DNA from: Clostridiaceae bacterium M8S5 | GTDB lineage: Bacteria > Bacillota > Clostridia > Tissierellales > MCWD3 | Length of the DNA stretch: 64,000 bases | Direction: 5' to 3' | Assembly (NCBI GenBank): GCA_029227815.1 | Contig: CP118523.1 | Location: 4,216,001-4,280,000, forward strand | Shown here: piece after piece, positions 35,337 to 44,371 of the stretch | Layout of the letters: each line of letters starts with the position of its first letter | How positions within the stretch are numbered: the first letter of the stretch is position 1 | Notes under the pieces: generated by a model | What the model saw: the letters and a program-made list of their open reading frames with translations, nothing else | Told to the model about the DNA's origin: nothing | The model's database searches: none | Translations under genes and position numbers: made by a program

Positions 35337-38327
35337 TTAATCATGAGCTATTCCATAATATTCTTTATTTGTTTCAGATATTACTTTACTATCTTTTGAT
35401 GAATCAGTAATTCCTATCTTCTCTATTGAACGATTATCCTCATCACTGTAATATATATTACCCTCATATATTGATACTCCATAATAGACACTTTTCACTT
35501 TATCTGTTCTTATATCTTCTTTACTATCTCCCAATAAATCAGAACTAGTTATTTTTTTGTTATCGTAATCAGCCCAATAGATTTTATTATTCTTTGTATC
35601 AACTACTATTGCAGTTGCAAAAACTTCTTTAACTATAGTGCGATTTTCTGATTTATCAATTTTTATACGTTTTATATCATAATTCTCATTTCCCCAGTAA
35701 ACATATCCACATCCTACTGCTATTGATTCTGCTTGTCCATTTGTAGTTACAAAATCTTCTATATTAGAACCGTCCAAATTACTTCTCTTCATTTTACTAT
35801 CCGTATCACTCCAGTATATTTTATTATTATCTTTATCTATTGCTATTGCGTATGGAGAAGTACCAACATCAAAACTTCCAATACCTCCACTTACATCTAA
35901 ATCTTTATAATATATCTTAGTCTCTCCATCATTTACCCAATATAAATAACCACAACCTACCGCTATTGCTCTAGGCTCTTTAACACCATGACTTTCTTTT
36001 AAATACTCTGATACATCTGTTCCATCTGGATTGGCTCTATATATTTTATTGCTTGTCATCTCTGCAAAATACATATAAACAGGTTTTACAGTTTTCTTGC
36101 TATTCATTATATATGATGCTTTATTTCCTGCTTCGTCTTTTACTACTACATTAAAGTAATATGTTGTATCACCAGTTAACCCTGTTATCTGCTTTGTGGT
36201 TATATCCTTTTCGTAGTTTCCTACTGCTATTCCATTAGTCTCTGCTTCTTGATATGTTTCTATGTTATTTGATAATGAATAATATGTTATATACTCTAGG
36301 TCTGATTGATTGCTTTTGTTATCTATCGCTTTTACCCAACTTACATCTATTGTTGTTTCTGCAACGTTATCTACCGTCAGGTTATCATTTGTTACTGATG
36401 GTGGTTGTGTATCTGGTAACGCTAATGTCTTTTGACTATTAACCTGATATACATTTTTGTTTCCTACTTCGTCTTTTACTACTACATTAAAGTAATATGT
36501 TGTATCACCAGTTAACCCTGTTATCTGCTTTGTGGTTATATCCTTTTCGTAGTTTCCTACTGCTATTCCATTAGTCTCTGCTTCTTGATATGTTCCTATG
36601 TTATTTGATAATGAATAATATGTTATATACTCTAGGTCTGATTGATTGCTTTTGTTATCTATCGCTTTTACCCAACTTACATCTATTGTTGTTTCTGCAA
36701 CGTTTTCTACCGTCAGATTATCATTTGTTACTGTCGGTGACTGTGTATCTGGTAACGCTAATGTCTTTTGACTATTAACCTGATATACACTTTTGTTTCC
36801 TGCTTCGTCTTTTACTACTACATTAAAGTAATATGTTGTATCACCAGTTAACCCTGTTATCTGCTTTGTGGTTATATCCTTTTCGTAGTTTCCTACTGCT
36901 ATTCCATTGGTCTCTGCTTCTTGATATGTTTCTATGTTATTTGATAATGAATAATATGTTATATACTCTAGGTCTGATTGATTGCTTTTGTTATCTGTTG
37001 CTTTATTCCAATTTATTTTGAAGCCCGATTGAGTTACATTTGATACTGATATCACACTATTTGCAATAATAGGATTTCTTGTATCTGGAACTGGCTCATC
37101 GTCATCTGCATTTGTTTTGTTCTTCTTTTGCTCTATATAGACTCCTTTAGCATTTATAATTATTCTATTGATTTTTCCACTTCCTGTAACACTTGTCTTT
37201 GCGTTAAACTCCATTTTATTAATTGTTGTGCCCTTCTTTATATCTATTTGGCTACCAATAGCTTTTTTATCAATAACAAGTGTATTAATTCTAGTATCAT
37301 TTGCTATTCTAATATTTGCAGTTTTTTGAACTAATATTTTATTAAATCTTCCGTTTAATTTTACTTCATTTTTACTTCCTTGTATTTGAATATCTTGAAA
37401 ATCGCCAGATAATATACCATCTGATTTTAGTATCAGTTCTTCTATCTCACTATCTTCTGACTCTATGTCTATATTTCCTTGATGTTTTAATGCTATTATT
37501 TTCTTTATTTTACTGCCTTTCAATTTCAGAGCACTTTTCCCTCTTCCGTATACTATTATTCTCCCTTTAACTGTTACATTCTCTAAAAATATATCTCCAT
37601 CTATTCCAGCTGACAATATTAGATCACCATTTACGGTAATATTTTTTATTTTTGCTGTATTTGTATTTACAGTAATATTTCCATCTACTACTCTTACCTC
37701 GTTTTCTAGCGCTCTATTATTATCACTATTAATGAATTCTCCTATTACTCTACCAAGCATTATTAGCATCTCTGCCCTAGTTATATTGTCCTGTGGATTA
37801 AAGGTGCCATCCGTATATCCCTTCATATAACCCTTATCTACCATTTGATTAACATATGATTTCATTATTTTATCATCCATTAAATCTTTAGGCTCTTCTA
37901 AACACATTATCACTGCTAATACTGCGCATATTTCTTGTCTTGTTATTTCTTTGCTCGCATCTAGTTTGTCATTGGTATACCACTTCATATATCCACTTGC
38001 TTTTGCTATTGATACTGCTCTTGCATACCATTCATCACCTTTTATATCAGCGTAGTTTATATTTGATTTATTGTAATACCCATACATTTTGTTTATTAGT
38101 GTTATGAATTCTGCCTTAGACATATTATTATCTGGTCTAAATGTATTATCTGCATAACCTTTTATTATGCCTTTCGCCGTCCATTCTAATATGGTATTTC
38201 TAGCCCAATGCTCTGATATGTCTGACATATCGTTTTGCTTAGTAGCTAAACAAACTTGCATGTTATTAACACCTAGCACACTAAAAAATATGGCAATAAT
38301 TAATATAAATGATAATAGCTTATTCAT
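35337..38327 (-). CDS. SLH-domain surface protein with fibronectin III repeats and beta-propeller
   Basis: ATG 38327 is chosen (996 aa), with GGGGTGG 6 bases upstream. Order: signal peptide (to about residue 28), three SLH domains for S-layer anchoring (DISEHWARNTILEWTAKGII, GYADNTFRPDNNMSKAEFI, GYMKGYTDGTFNPQDNITRAEM; about 33-200), a beta-helix-like region of short repeats (205-405), three fibronectin III domains (about 425-750) that are nearly identical in DNA, and a C-terminal YWTD/DUF5050-like propeller (GCGYLYWVNDGETKIYYKD, NNKIYWSDTDSK). It should be exported and exposed at the surface. Ligands are unknown. Confidence 0.92.
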   Translation of the reverse strand: MNKLLSFILIIAIFFSVLGVNNMQVCLATKQNDMSDISEHWARNTILEWTAKGIIKGYADNTFRPDNNMSKAEFITLINKMYGYYNKSNINYADIKGDEWYARAVSIAKASGYMKWYTNDKLDASKEITRQEICAVLAVIMCLEEPKDLMDDKIMKSYVNQMVDKGYMKGYTDGTFNPQDNITRAEMLIMLGRVIGEFINSDNNRALENEVRVVDGNITVNTNTAKIKNITVNGDLILSAGIDGDIFLENVTVKGRIIVYGRGKSALKLKGSKIKKIIALKHQGNIDIESEDSEIEELILKSDGILSGDFQDIQIQGSKNEVKLNGRFNKILVQKTANIRIANDTRINTLVIDKKAIGSQIDIKKGTTINKMEFNAKTSVTGSGKINRIIINAKGVYIEQKKNKTNADDDEPVPDTRNPIIANSVISVSNVTQSGFKINWNKATDNKSNQSDLEYITYYSLSNNIETYQEAETNGIAVGNYEKDITTKQITGLTGDTTYYFNVVVKDEAGNKSVYQVNSQKTLALPDTQSPTVTNDNLTVENVAETTIDVSWVKAIDNKSNQSDLEYITYYSLSNNIGTYQEAETNGIAVGNYEKDITTKQITGLTGDTTYYFNVVVKDEVGNKNVYQVNSQKTLALPDTQPPSVTNDNLTVDNVAETTIDVSWVKAIDNKSNQSDLEYITYYSLSNNIETYQEAETNGIAVGNYEKDITTKQITGLTGDTTYYFNVVVKDEAGNKASYIMNSKKTVKPVYMYFAEMTSNKIYRANPDGTDVSEYLKESHGVKEPRAIAVGCGYLYWVNDGETKIYYKDLDVSGGIGSFDVGTSPYAIAIDKDNNKIYWSDTDSKMKRSNLDGSNIEDFVTTNGQAESIAVGCGYVYWGNENYDIKRIKIDKSENRTIVKEVFATAIVVDTKNNKIYWADYDNKKITSSDLLGDSKEDIRTDKVKSVYYGVSIYEGNIYYSDEDNRSIEKIGITDSSKDSKVISETNKEYYGIAHD
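36118..37040 (-). repeat. Tandem 336-bp repeats encoding fibronectin III domains
   Basis: The segment at 36118-36370 recurs at +336 and +672 bp with only scattered differences, e.g. ACATTAAAGTAATATGTTGT occurs three times. The near identity shows recent duplication or ongoing gene conversion; copy number may vary between strains. Confidence 0.9.
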
Positions 38328-38390
38328 CCATCCACCCCTCATCTTTTTATTGGTTCAATATACTAATATGTAGATATTTACCAATTTCAC

Positions 38391-38585
38391 TTAAACCCAT
38401 TGTAAATTAAAACCAACTATAATGTCAATCATCTCATTATATATAGCAAATTTATAAACATTTTGTAATAATAAATATTTGCTTTTTTGAGTAAATAGAT
38501 GTATACTGTACGTGCTAATTTTTTCATTTTTGTGGTAGATGCCTTCATCTGGGTCTACCATATTTTTATCTTTATATAGCTCCAA
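38391..38585 (-). CDS. Possible small ORF, 64 aa
   Basis: An open frame begins at TTG 38585, or ATG 38561 in frame, directly after the 79-aa gene. No good ribosome binding site fits either start and no family is recognised. It could be a decayed remnant or chance frame. Confidence 0.25.
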   Translation of the reverse strand: MELYKDKNMVDPDEGIYHKNEKISTYSIHLFTQKSKYLLLQNVYKFAIYNEMIDIIVGFNLQWV

Positions 38586-38611
38586 CCTTTTTTAGCAATT
38601 GTACACAATCC

Positions 38612-38851
38612 CTATATCCACTTATATAAACATGTTGAATAGGACTTACACATGTTACTTATATACTCTTTTATAAAGTCTCTATCTCTTTCTTCTAACA
38701 TATTTAAAATTTGATTATATCTATCGCTATTACTCTCTAAAAATTCTTTAACTTTATTGTAGTGTAAATCCGTTTCTACAAAACAGTTATACTCTTTGAG
38801 CATCATATCTGTAGCGAAGTTATTGAAAATCATATCGAAACAATCCTTCAT
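38612..38851 (-). CDS. Hypothetical protein, 79 aa
   Basis: The acidic/helical protein MKDCFDMIFNNFATDMMLKE with a cluster of charged residues (MLEERDRDFIKEYI) is unrecognised. GGAGG lies 7 bases before ATG 38851. It follows the PIN-like gene by 53 bp on the same strand, so it may be the last gene of the Xre/ImmA-like/PIN operon, perhaps as antitoxin or cofactor. Confidence 0.6.
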   Translation of the reverse strand: MKDCFDMIFNNFATDMMLKEYNCFVETDLHYNKVKEFLESNSDRYNQILNMLEERDRDFIKEYISNMCKSYSTCLYKWI

Positions 38852-38904
38852 CGCTAGCCTCCTTAGATTATATTTTAATAAAAACCATATAATAATATCT
38901 CTTA

Positions 38905-39774
38905 TTAATATTTAATTTTAACCATTCTGTTACATATATAAAAAGCCAATTGTTCATTTGTTATTTTCTTGGTTATAAGATTATCACATTTAATTCCATC
39001 TATAATTTTATAGTATTTTGTTTTATAATGTTCTTTGTTACTCATTAAATCTAATGTCTGTTTTATATCAATAGTACACTTATCATTCCATATTCTTGAG
39101 TCATATAATTGTTGGACTATTTTAGCTGTAGATTCTATATATGCTCTAGATAGATTTTCTCCTTTATTAAAAATTCTATTTATATAGTTAAAACATTGAT
39201 AATCATCAGATATAACTCTAAAATTTTTATTTTTTATATTTTTCATAACCAATAAGCATATAAGTATAGATACTTTACCCCTATCTCGCTTAACAATGTC
39301 TAATATGGACAACGCTTTTTTTATAAAGTCTTGCTTGCCTAAAATCTTATTATCATATATCGGTTTCTTGTAATTCATCGGCAAATCAACCAACGCACCT
39401 TTTATACTATGTTGAATTATACTTCTAACATATGCTTTATTGCTATGTTTTAATATTAAGAGATTTTCTAAGTCAGATTCTTTTAATAATATGATATCAC
39501 TGACCTTTTGTTTTAGCTGTTTTATATATTGAACATTTTGCTCTCTTTTATCTCTAAAGTTTATGTTTAAAGCTTCTTCTAACACTTTATCTGTTAAAAT
39601 AATCAAATCATCCTCATTAAAATAATCTATCATATCATATTTATTGGATACCTGGTTCTTTCTAGCATGACTGACAATCAAACATGCATCATAAAAAATA
39701 ACATCTTTTTTTATTATCTTTTTGCTTATATCCGTTAGATTACAAGCTAATAATTCATTTATATAATCCATCAT
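38905..39774 (-). CDS. PIN-like domain protein, putative toxin nuclease
   Basis: The 289-residue protein has features of a PIN nuclease: an early hydrophobic strand ending in Asp (VIFYDACLIV, Asp29), an acidic helix after a strand (LIILTDKVLEEALN, Asp62, Glu66/67), and a late strand FRVISDDYQCFNYI (Asp190/191) after GKVSILICLLVMKN. A long helical insertion lies between. PIN toxins cut RNA. It overlaps the upstream ImmA-like gene by 4 bp (ATGA-type junction). The assignment is from pattern only and not all catalytic acids can be confirmed. Confidence 0.55.
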   Translation of the reverse strand: MMDYINELLACNLTDISKKIIKKDVIFYDACLIVSHARKNQVSNKYDMIDYFNEDDLIILTDKVLEEALNINFRDKREQNVQYIKQLKQKVSDIILLKESDLENLLILKHSNKAYVRSIIQHSIKGALVDLPMNYKKPIYDNKILGKQDFIKKALSILDIVKRDRGKVSILICLLVMKNIKNKNFRVISDDYQCFNYINRIFNKGENLSRAYIESTAKIVQQLYDSRIWNDKCTIDIKQTLDLMSNKEHYKTKYYKIIDGIKCDNLITKKITNEQLAFYICNRMVKIKY

Positions 39775-40562
39775 TTACACTCCTGCATACACTGTAGTTC
39801 TTTTAATATATTGTTGTATTCAGATATGTTTATATTAATAAAATCTTCTAGCAAATTATTGTTATTTCTTGATTGTTCTACATATAGCTTAAGATTACCC
39901 ATAGATTTTGTGTTACTACTTTCTAAAATACATGTATCTAAACCAATTTCTTTAAATTCGTTGTGTATTCTTTTATTATCAAAATCTTTAAAGCAGTCCT
40001 CCAAAATATCAAATCTTTCTATACACTTTATTTCAAATAATCTTATTAAAATAGTATGGTATGTTGTTTTATATAACATCATTAAATTATAGACTATCAA
40101 TTTCAGAGGAAGCTTTCTATCATTTTTTAGATAATAATAATTACTTCTTATTGATTCTTTATCTAACATCATAAGCGATGCGTAATAAATAGCCTTTCTA
40201 TTGTTAATATTTACACTTGTCTCTATTTCGTTTTTTATAATATAAATATCTTTTTTATCACCATGTAGTAAGTAGTAAAGTCCATGTAAATGTAATAGAT
40301 TTTGAAGTGTTCTTGGAATTGATGAATTAACAAAATAGTAGAAGCTTTCATTTTTTCTAACTATTATACCTGCCAATAAGTTATTTTTTATTGGAAACTC
40401 AATCAGCTCATATTTTTCATTTATTATTTGTTTTGCTACATCTGCATTATTTACGCCAAATCTTTTATATTTTTCCAGATCTTTTTCAACGAGCTTTTGG
40501 ATTTGTTTATGAATTGTCTTATTAATTTCTATAATACTCTCTAATTTATTATGACTATTCAT
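39771..40562 (-). CDS. ImmA/IrrE-like (COG2856) protein, degenerate metalloprotease site
   Basis: The 263-residue protein follows an Xre regulator, as ImmA/IrrE proteases do. The ImmA-like region would be residues 35-130, with LLHLHGLYYLLHGD (about 89-102) standing where HELGHYLLHG is expected. Two His and the Glu of the HExxH motif are replaced and only the last His-Gly remains, so zinc protease activity is unlikely; a structural or sensing role is more probable. It overlaps both neighbours by 4-8 bp. The homology is inferred from this motif and context. Confidence 0.5.
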   Translation of the reverse strand: MNSHNKLESIIEINKTIHKQIQKLVEKDLEKYKRFGVNNADVAKQIINEKYELIEFPIKNNLLAGIIVRKNESFYYFVNSSIPRTLQNLLHLHGLYYLLHGDKKDIYIIKNEIETSVNINNRKAIYYASLMMLDKESIRSNYYYLKNDRKLPLKLIVYNLMMLYKTTYHTILIRLFEIKCIERFDILEDCFKDFDNKRIHNEFKEIGLDTCILESSNTKSMGNLKLYVEQSRNNNNLLEDFININISEYNNILKELQCMQECK

Positions 40563-40926
40563 GTGTCACCTCATTAGCTGTTTTGAAAACATCAATTATA
40601 TCAATAATATTTAGTATCAGCTCTACAGATTTATTTTTAATCATATCACTATCATCAGCTTTACAAACATATGCGACCCTTTCTTCGCTGACGATTTTAG
40701 AAGGTGTACTATCCATTAGAAAATCTATTCTACTAACTTCACCAAAACTCAAGTCTAGCACTTCTAAAATTGAATTCAGTTCCTCTAATGTTACATTTCT
40801 TTTGCGTCCGTTTAGTATATTGCTGATATTCATTTTGTTTACTCCAAGGGTTTCTGCTATCCAAGTTTGTTTAATATATTTCTTCTTGATGTATTTATTA
40901 ATATTACAAATTATAATATCAGTCAC
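40555..40926 (-). CDS. Xre family transcriptional regulator
   Basis: The 123-residue protein carries an HTH_3 domain at residues 10-65 (YIKQTWIAETLGVNKMNISN, ILNGRKRNVTLEELNSILEV) and a C-terminal helical tail. The start is GTG 40926 with GGAGG 7 bases before it. It is first in a four-gene operon with an ImmA-like protein, PIN-like protein and a 79-aa protein, and likely represses its own promoter through the dyad at 40945-40957. Confidence 0.88.
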   Translation of the reverse strand: MTDIIICNINKYIKKKYIKQTWIAETLGVNKMNISNILNGRKRNVTLEELNSILEVLDLSFGEVSRIDFLMDSTPSKIVSEERVAYVCKADDSDMIKNKSVELILNIIDIIDVFKTANEVTHE

Positions 40927-40944
40927 ATTTCATCCTCCATTTTT

Positions 40945-40957
40945 TACTATTTTAGTA
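40945..40957. promoter_or_regulatory. Candidate Xre operator
   Basis: TACTA-TTT-TAGTA is a perfect 5-3-5 dyad located between the -10 box and the Xre start codon; a further TACTATTTTT half-site lies near 40997. Autorepression is inferred. Confidence 0.5.
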
Positions 40958-40958
40958 T

Positions 40959-40988
40959 ATTATATCATTATTTATTTGATTTTGTAAA
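40959..40988 (-). promoter_or_regulatory. Promoter of Xre operon
   Basis: On the minus strand TTTACA (40983-40988), an 18-bp spacer and TATAAT (40959-40964) lie 33 bp before GTG 40926. Confidence 0.75.
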
Positions 40989-41207
40989 CAATTTATATAC
41001 TATTTTTCTATATTTTGTTGTTTTTGCATTATTCAGTACTTCTGTATTTTATTTTATAGATTATTGTATGTATTTTGTTTACTTTATCTTGCTGAGTATT
41101 TAATGCCTATAATCTTACATTAACTGTCATACAACTTTATGTCTAAGCATACCTATTCTTATAAGGCAAGTTATTAATGGTTACTATTTATGAAAGTGGG
41201 ATTGTAT

Positions 41208-42107
41208 ATGATATCTAAATTGACACTTGGAACCGCACAATTAGGTATGAACTATGGCATAAATAACAATACAGGAAAAAATACTTTAGATGAAAATATC
41301 AAGATTCTAAAATATGCTTATGTTAATGGTATTAAGTCAATAGATACTGCACCAGCTTATGGAGATAGTGAAGAATTAATCGGTGAATTTAAAAGTTTGT
41401 ACAATATTAAAGATCTATACATAACTTCTAAAATTCCATCTTTATCAAAATTAAAAATCTCGAAAAGTGAGATTCCAAAGTTTTTAAAGCAGCAAATTTA
41501 CTCTTCTCTAAAAAACCTTCAGGTTGATAAGATTGACAATTTACTCGTTCACGATTTTTCTGATATGATTCAACATGGCAAAATTTTAGCTAAAACTATG
41601 CAAGATTTAAAGAGCACAGACCTTGTAAATGAAATAGGCTGCTCTATTTATGATTTAGATAATATTGACCTTTTTTTAGAACATAACTTTGATACTATCC
41701 AATTCCCTGCAAGTATTTTTAATTCATGCATCCTAACTTCTAAAGAATTTTTATTGCTAAAAGCTAAAAATATTAAAACTTTTTCCAGAAGTGCATTTGT
41801 TCAAGGTTTAATATTCATGGATGCTGATAAATTACCACTACCTCTTAGCAAACTAAAAAGTTATATCATAAAGCTAAATAATATTTCACAAAAGTATAAT
41901 TTAAGCAAATGTGAAATTGCACTTAAATATTTACTTACTAATAAAAAAATAGATAGTATTGTTCTAGGTGTAGATAACATTAATCAACTAAAGGAATTGG
42001 TTGATATCACTTACGATACATCTACAAATGTCAGTAATATTAATATAAATGATATGTTTTCTGATATTCCATCATATTTGGTTGATCCTAGGAATTGGAG
42101 GTTATAA
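41208..42107 (+). CDS. Aldo/keto reductase
   Basis: The 299-residue NADPH oxidoreductase has the AKR pattern LTLGTAQLGMNYGINN, SIDTAPAYGDSEELIG, the catalytic Lys/His region (YITSKIP, NLLVHDF), and DSIVLGVDNINQL. It belongs to the branch found in flagellin or spore-coat glycan clusters, where it is thought to reduce sugar intermediates. ATG 41208 is preferred over 41190 because the conserved LGTAQLG segment starts soon after and a GGGA site lies before it. The stop codon is 1 bp before the SDR start, so the two form an operon. Confidence 0.85.
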   Translation: MISKLTLGTAQLGMNYGINNNTGKNTLDENIKILKYAYVNGIKSIDTAPAYGDSEELIGEFKSLYNIKDLYITSKIPSLSKLKISKSEIPKFLKQQIYSSLKNLQVDKIDNLLVHDFSDMIQHGKILAKTMQDLKSTDLVNEIGCSIYDLDNIDLFLEHNFDTIQFPASIFNSCILTSKEFLLLKAKNIKTFSRSAFVQGLIFMDADKLPLPLSKLKSYIIKLNNISQKYNLSKCEIALKYLLTNKKIDSIVLGVDNINQLKELVDITYDTSTNVSNININDMFSDIPSYLVDPRNWRL

Positions 42108-42108
42108 T

Positions 42109-42897
42109 ATGAAAGAAAATTCTATGTTCTCTCTTAAAAACAAAACTGTCTTAATAACTGGAGGAAATGGCTATTTAGGAACTGCTATGAGCGAAGCTCT
42201 CAGTAAATTTGGTGCAACTTTGATTGTAGCAAGCCGTAATAATAAAAAAAATATGGAACTTAAAAATAGATTATCTAGGTATGGCAATAAAGTAGACTGT
42301 ATTCAACTAGATATATCTAAAAGTACAGCAGTTAAAAAGGCTATTTCAAATATTTTGCAAAAACACGGAAAAATTGATGTTCTTATAAACAATGCTTATT
42401 ATTGTGAAGGTGCTGAATTTTTATCTATGAAAGAAAAAGAATGGAATGCTGGAATAGATGGTAGCATTAACGGTATTTTTCATATCACTCAACCTGTTCT
42501 AAAGGAAATGATAAAAAATAAATATGGAAAAATAATAAATATTGCTTCTATGTATGGCATTGTTGCTCCTGATGTATCTATATATGAAGACAATAATTAT
42601 TATAACCCTATTAACTACGGAGTTGGAAAAGCTGGTATTATACAAATGTCAAAGTATATTGCTTCTGTTTACGGTAAATATGGCATAACCTGCAATTCTA
42701 TATCTCCTGGGCCATTTCCAAATAAAAAAGTTCAAGAAAACAAACTTTTTATAAACAATCTTGAGAAAAAGGTGCCTATAGGTAGGATAGGTATGCCTAA
42801 TGATTTGAAGGGAATAATTGTTTTATTAGCCTCTGATGCATCAGACTACATAAATGGAGCAAATATCCGTGTTGATGGAGGATGGACTATTTGGTAA
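42109..42897 (+). CDS. Short-chain dehydrogenase/reductase
   Basis: The 262-residue SDR has the cofactor motif TGGNGYLG, structural NNAYY, catalytic Tyr/Lys in YGVGKAG (Ser in ASMYG), and a C-terminal INGANIRVDGGW. It resembles PtmA/Gno-like dehydrogenases of nonulosonate and surface-glycan loci. GGAGG is 7 bases before ATG 42109. It acts with the preceding AKR; convergent with the glycan cluster, sharing its terminator. Confidence 0.88.
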   Translation: MKENSMFSLKNKTVLITGGNGYLGTAMSEALSKFGATLIVASRNNKKNMELKNRLSRYGNKVDCIQLDISKSTAVKKAISNILQKHGKIDVLINNAYYCEGAEFLSMKEKEWNAGIDGSINGIFHITQPVLKEMIKNKYGKIINIASMYGIVAPDVSIYEDNNYYNPINYGVGKAGIIQMSKYIASVYGKYGITCNSISPGPFPNKKVQENKLFINNLEKKVPIGRIGMPNDLKGIIVLLASDASDYINGANIRVDGGWTIW

Positions 42898-42916
42898 TTA
42901 TACGATATATTTTATT

Positions 42917-42950
42917 AAAAAGAGCCGTTCCAAATAAAACGGCTCTTTTT
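42917..42950. terminator. Bidirectional terminator
   Basis: AAAAAGAGCCGTT pairs perfectly with AACGGCTCTTTTT (13 bp, 8-nt loop). It ends the AKR/SDR operon on the plus strand and the glycan operon on the minus strand. Confidence 0.95.
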
Positions 42951-42961
42951 GTCTATTCCGA

Positions 42962-44371
42962 TTACTTGATTAGTTTTGCTATCAATTTTTTGAGCTTTAG
43001 CCCTGCTAGTTCCTGTGGATATGCATATTCTAAAAATTTTTTGTATTGTTTAGCATTGGCTTTTTGCATTTTTTTACTTTTATTTAACTTGATAATATAT
43101 TTTGCTAATTTCTTCGAACTTGAAAAGTTAAAATTTTCAAGTTTGTTATAAAAATTCTTTACTTTATTATCTAATAAAAGTAAATGTTTTTTGAATAACA
43201 TAGCCTCTAATCCAATCGTCGATGACTGTGTTAGCAATATATCAATATTTGAAATAACATTATATGGTTTAACCTTTTTTTCAACTATTACTTTTACATT
43301 TGAATATTCGTTTGCCATTTTTTCATATTCTTTTATTCTCTTAGGTCTACGTGATAATTCCCACGGATGAGGTTTTATAATAATTTCGCAATTATTATCT
43401 TTTGATAAATATATTATTAACTCATTCCATTTTGCTGAAAAAAATGGTTGCGTTGCTATTAGTATGATTTTTTTATTTGATCTTATATTATATTTTTTAC
43501 GAAACTGTGTTTTAGACATATATCTTAGTGTAAAAATATCATCATATTTTAGATGTCCTATAATAGATATTCTTTCTTTTTTTAAGCCTCTTTCAAGATA
43601 CCACTCTTTTTCAAAGTTTCCGTATACAGCTGCCACACTCGAAAACATTGGCATGAAAGCTTCTTCTCCACCTATTAACCCATGCTGCATACAAATGCTT
43701 GGTATTCCTTTCTGACTTCCAACTACAGATAGTACTCTATTTATCAAATTTTCGGTACTTCCTATTATTATACATGCTATATCTGTTTGTTCTAGATAGA
43801 TATCTACTAATGCTATAGTGTTAACTATAGAATAAATTGATTTCATAAATTTATCATGAAAAAACTTGTTTCCCATTAGGATATGACTGCTATTTGAATT
43901 AAATATATCTTCTAATTCTGCTTTTAATACATTAACAGTATTGTTAATATCAGCTTTAAATTCATGGACATTATGCACTGATATATTAAAATATTTATCT
44001 ATAGACCATGGTGCCAACATAATTGTTTCCTTAGAGTCAAAGTACATTTTATAGCTATTTCTAGTAAATCTTAAATTTGCAGAACTTAGAAGTATTTTAC
44101 CATTTGAATAGGTTTTATCTTTCTTGAGCGGTTCAAGCCATCTTTCAAATATTGGTTGAATATTTGCTTTACTAATATCTATATATTTAGTGCTTAAATA
44201 TTTATTGAATTCAATACTATTTATTTCAGTCTTTATTTGTTCATCGAGATATTGGTAAAAATTTATCATCAATGCAAGTGGTATACCTTTGTATTTAACA
44301 TCTATACATTTATCTACAAACTCAAGATATACCTTCCAATAATTATCTAAATAAACCTCACTTTGTGGCAT
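42962..44371 (-). CDS. GT-B-like capsule/glycan glycosyltransferase
   Basis: The 469-residue protein (ATG 44371, with GAGGAG 8 bases before it) has an N-terminal helical half and a C-terminal GT-B-like half with GIPSICMQHGLIG, ISIIGHLKYDD, IILIATQPFF, and IIIKPHPWELSRRPKRI, resembling capsule-synthesis and CDP-glycerol-transferase-type proteins. The exact donor is unknown. It is the last gene of the glycan operon. Confidence 0.7.
   Translation of the reverse strand: MPQSEVYLDNYWKVYLEFVDKCIDVKYKGIPLALMINFYQYLDEQIKTEINSIEFNKYLSTKYIDISKANIQPIFERWLEPLKKDKTYSNGKILLSSANLRFTRNSYKMYFDSKETIMLAPWSIDKYFNISVHNVHEFKADINNTVNVLKAELEDIFNSNSSHILMGNKFFHDKFMKSIYSIVNTIALVDIYLEQTDIACIIIGSTENLINRVLSVVGSQKGIPSICMQHGLIGGEEAFMPMFSSVAAVYGNFEKEWYLERGLKKERISIIGHLKYDDIFTLRYMSKTQFRKKYNIRSNKKIILIATQPFFSAKWNELIIYLSKDNNCEIIIKPHPWELSRRPKRIKEYEKMANEYSNVKVIVEKKVKPYNVISNIDILLTQSSTIGLEAMLFKKHLLLLDNKVKNFYNKLENFNFSSSKKLAKYIIKLNKSKKMQKANAKQYKKFLEYAYPQELAGLKLKKLIAKLIK

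Noticed and set aside
36118..37040. CRISPR-like repeats
   Set aside because: Units are 336 bp and encode fibronectin III domains; there are no short repeats with unique spacers anywhere in the window.
35228..38373. Several plus-strand frames across the SLH gene
   Set aside because: They are antisense shadows of a clearly coding gene and repeat with its tandem units.
42882..43151. 89-aa plus-strand frame after the SDR gene
   Set aside because: It crosses a strong bidirectional terminator and lies antisense to the GT-B-like gene.
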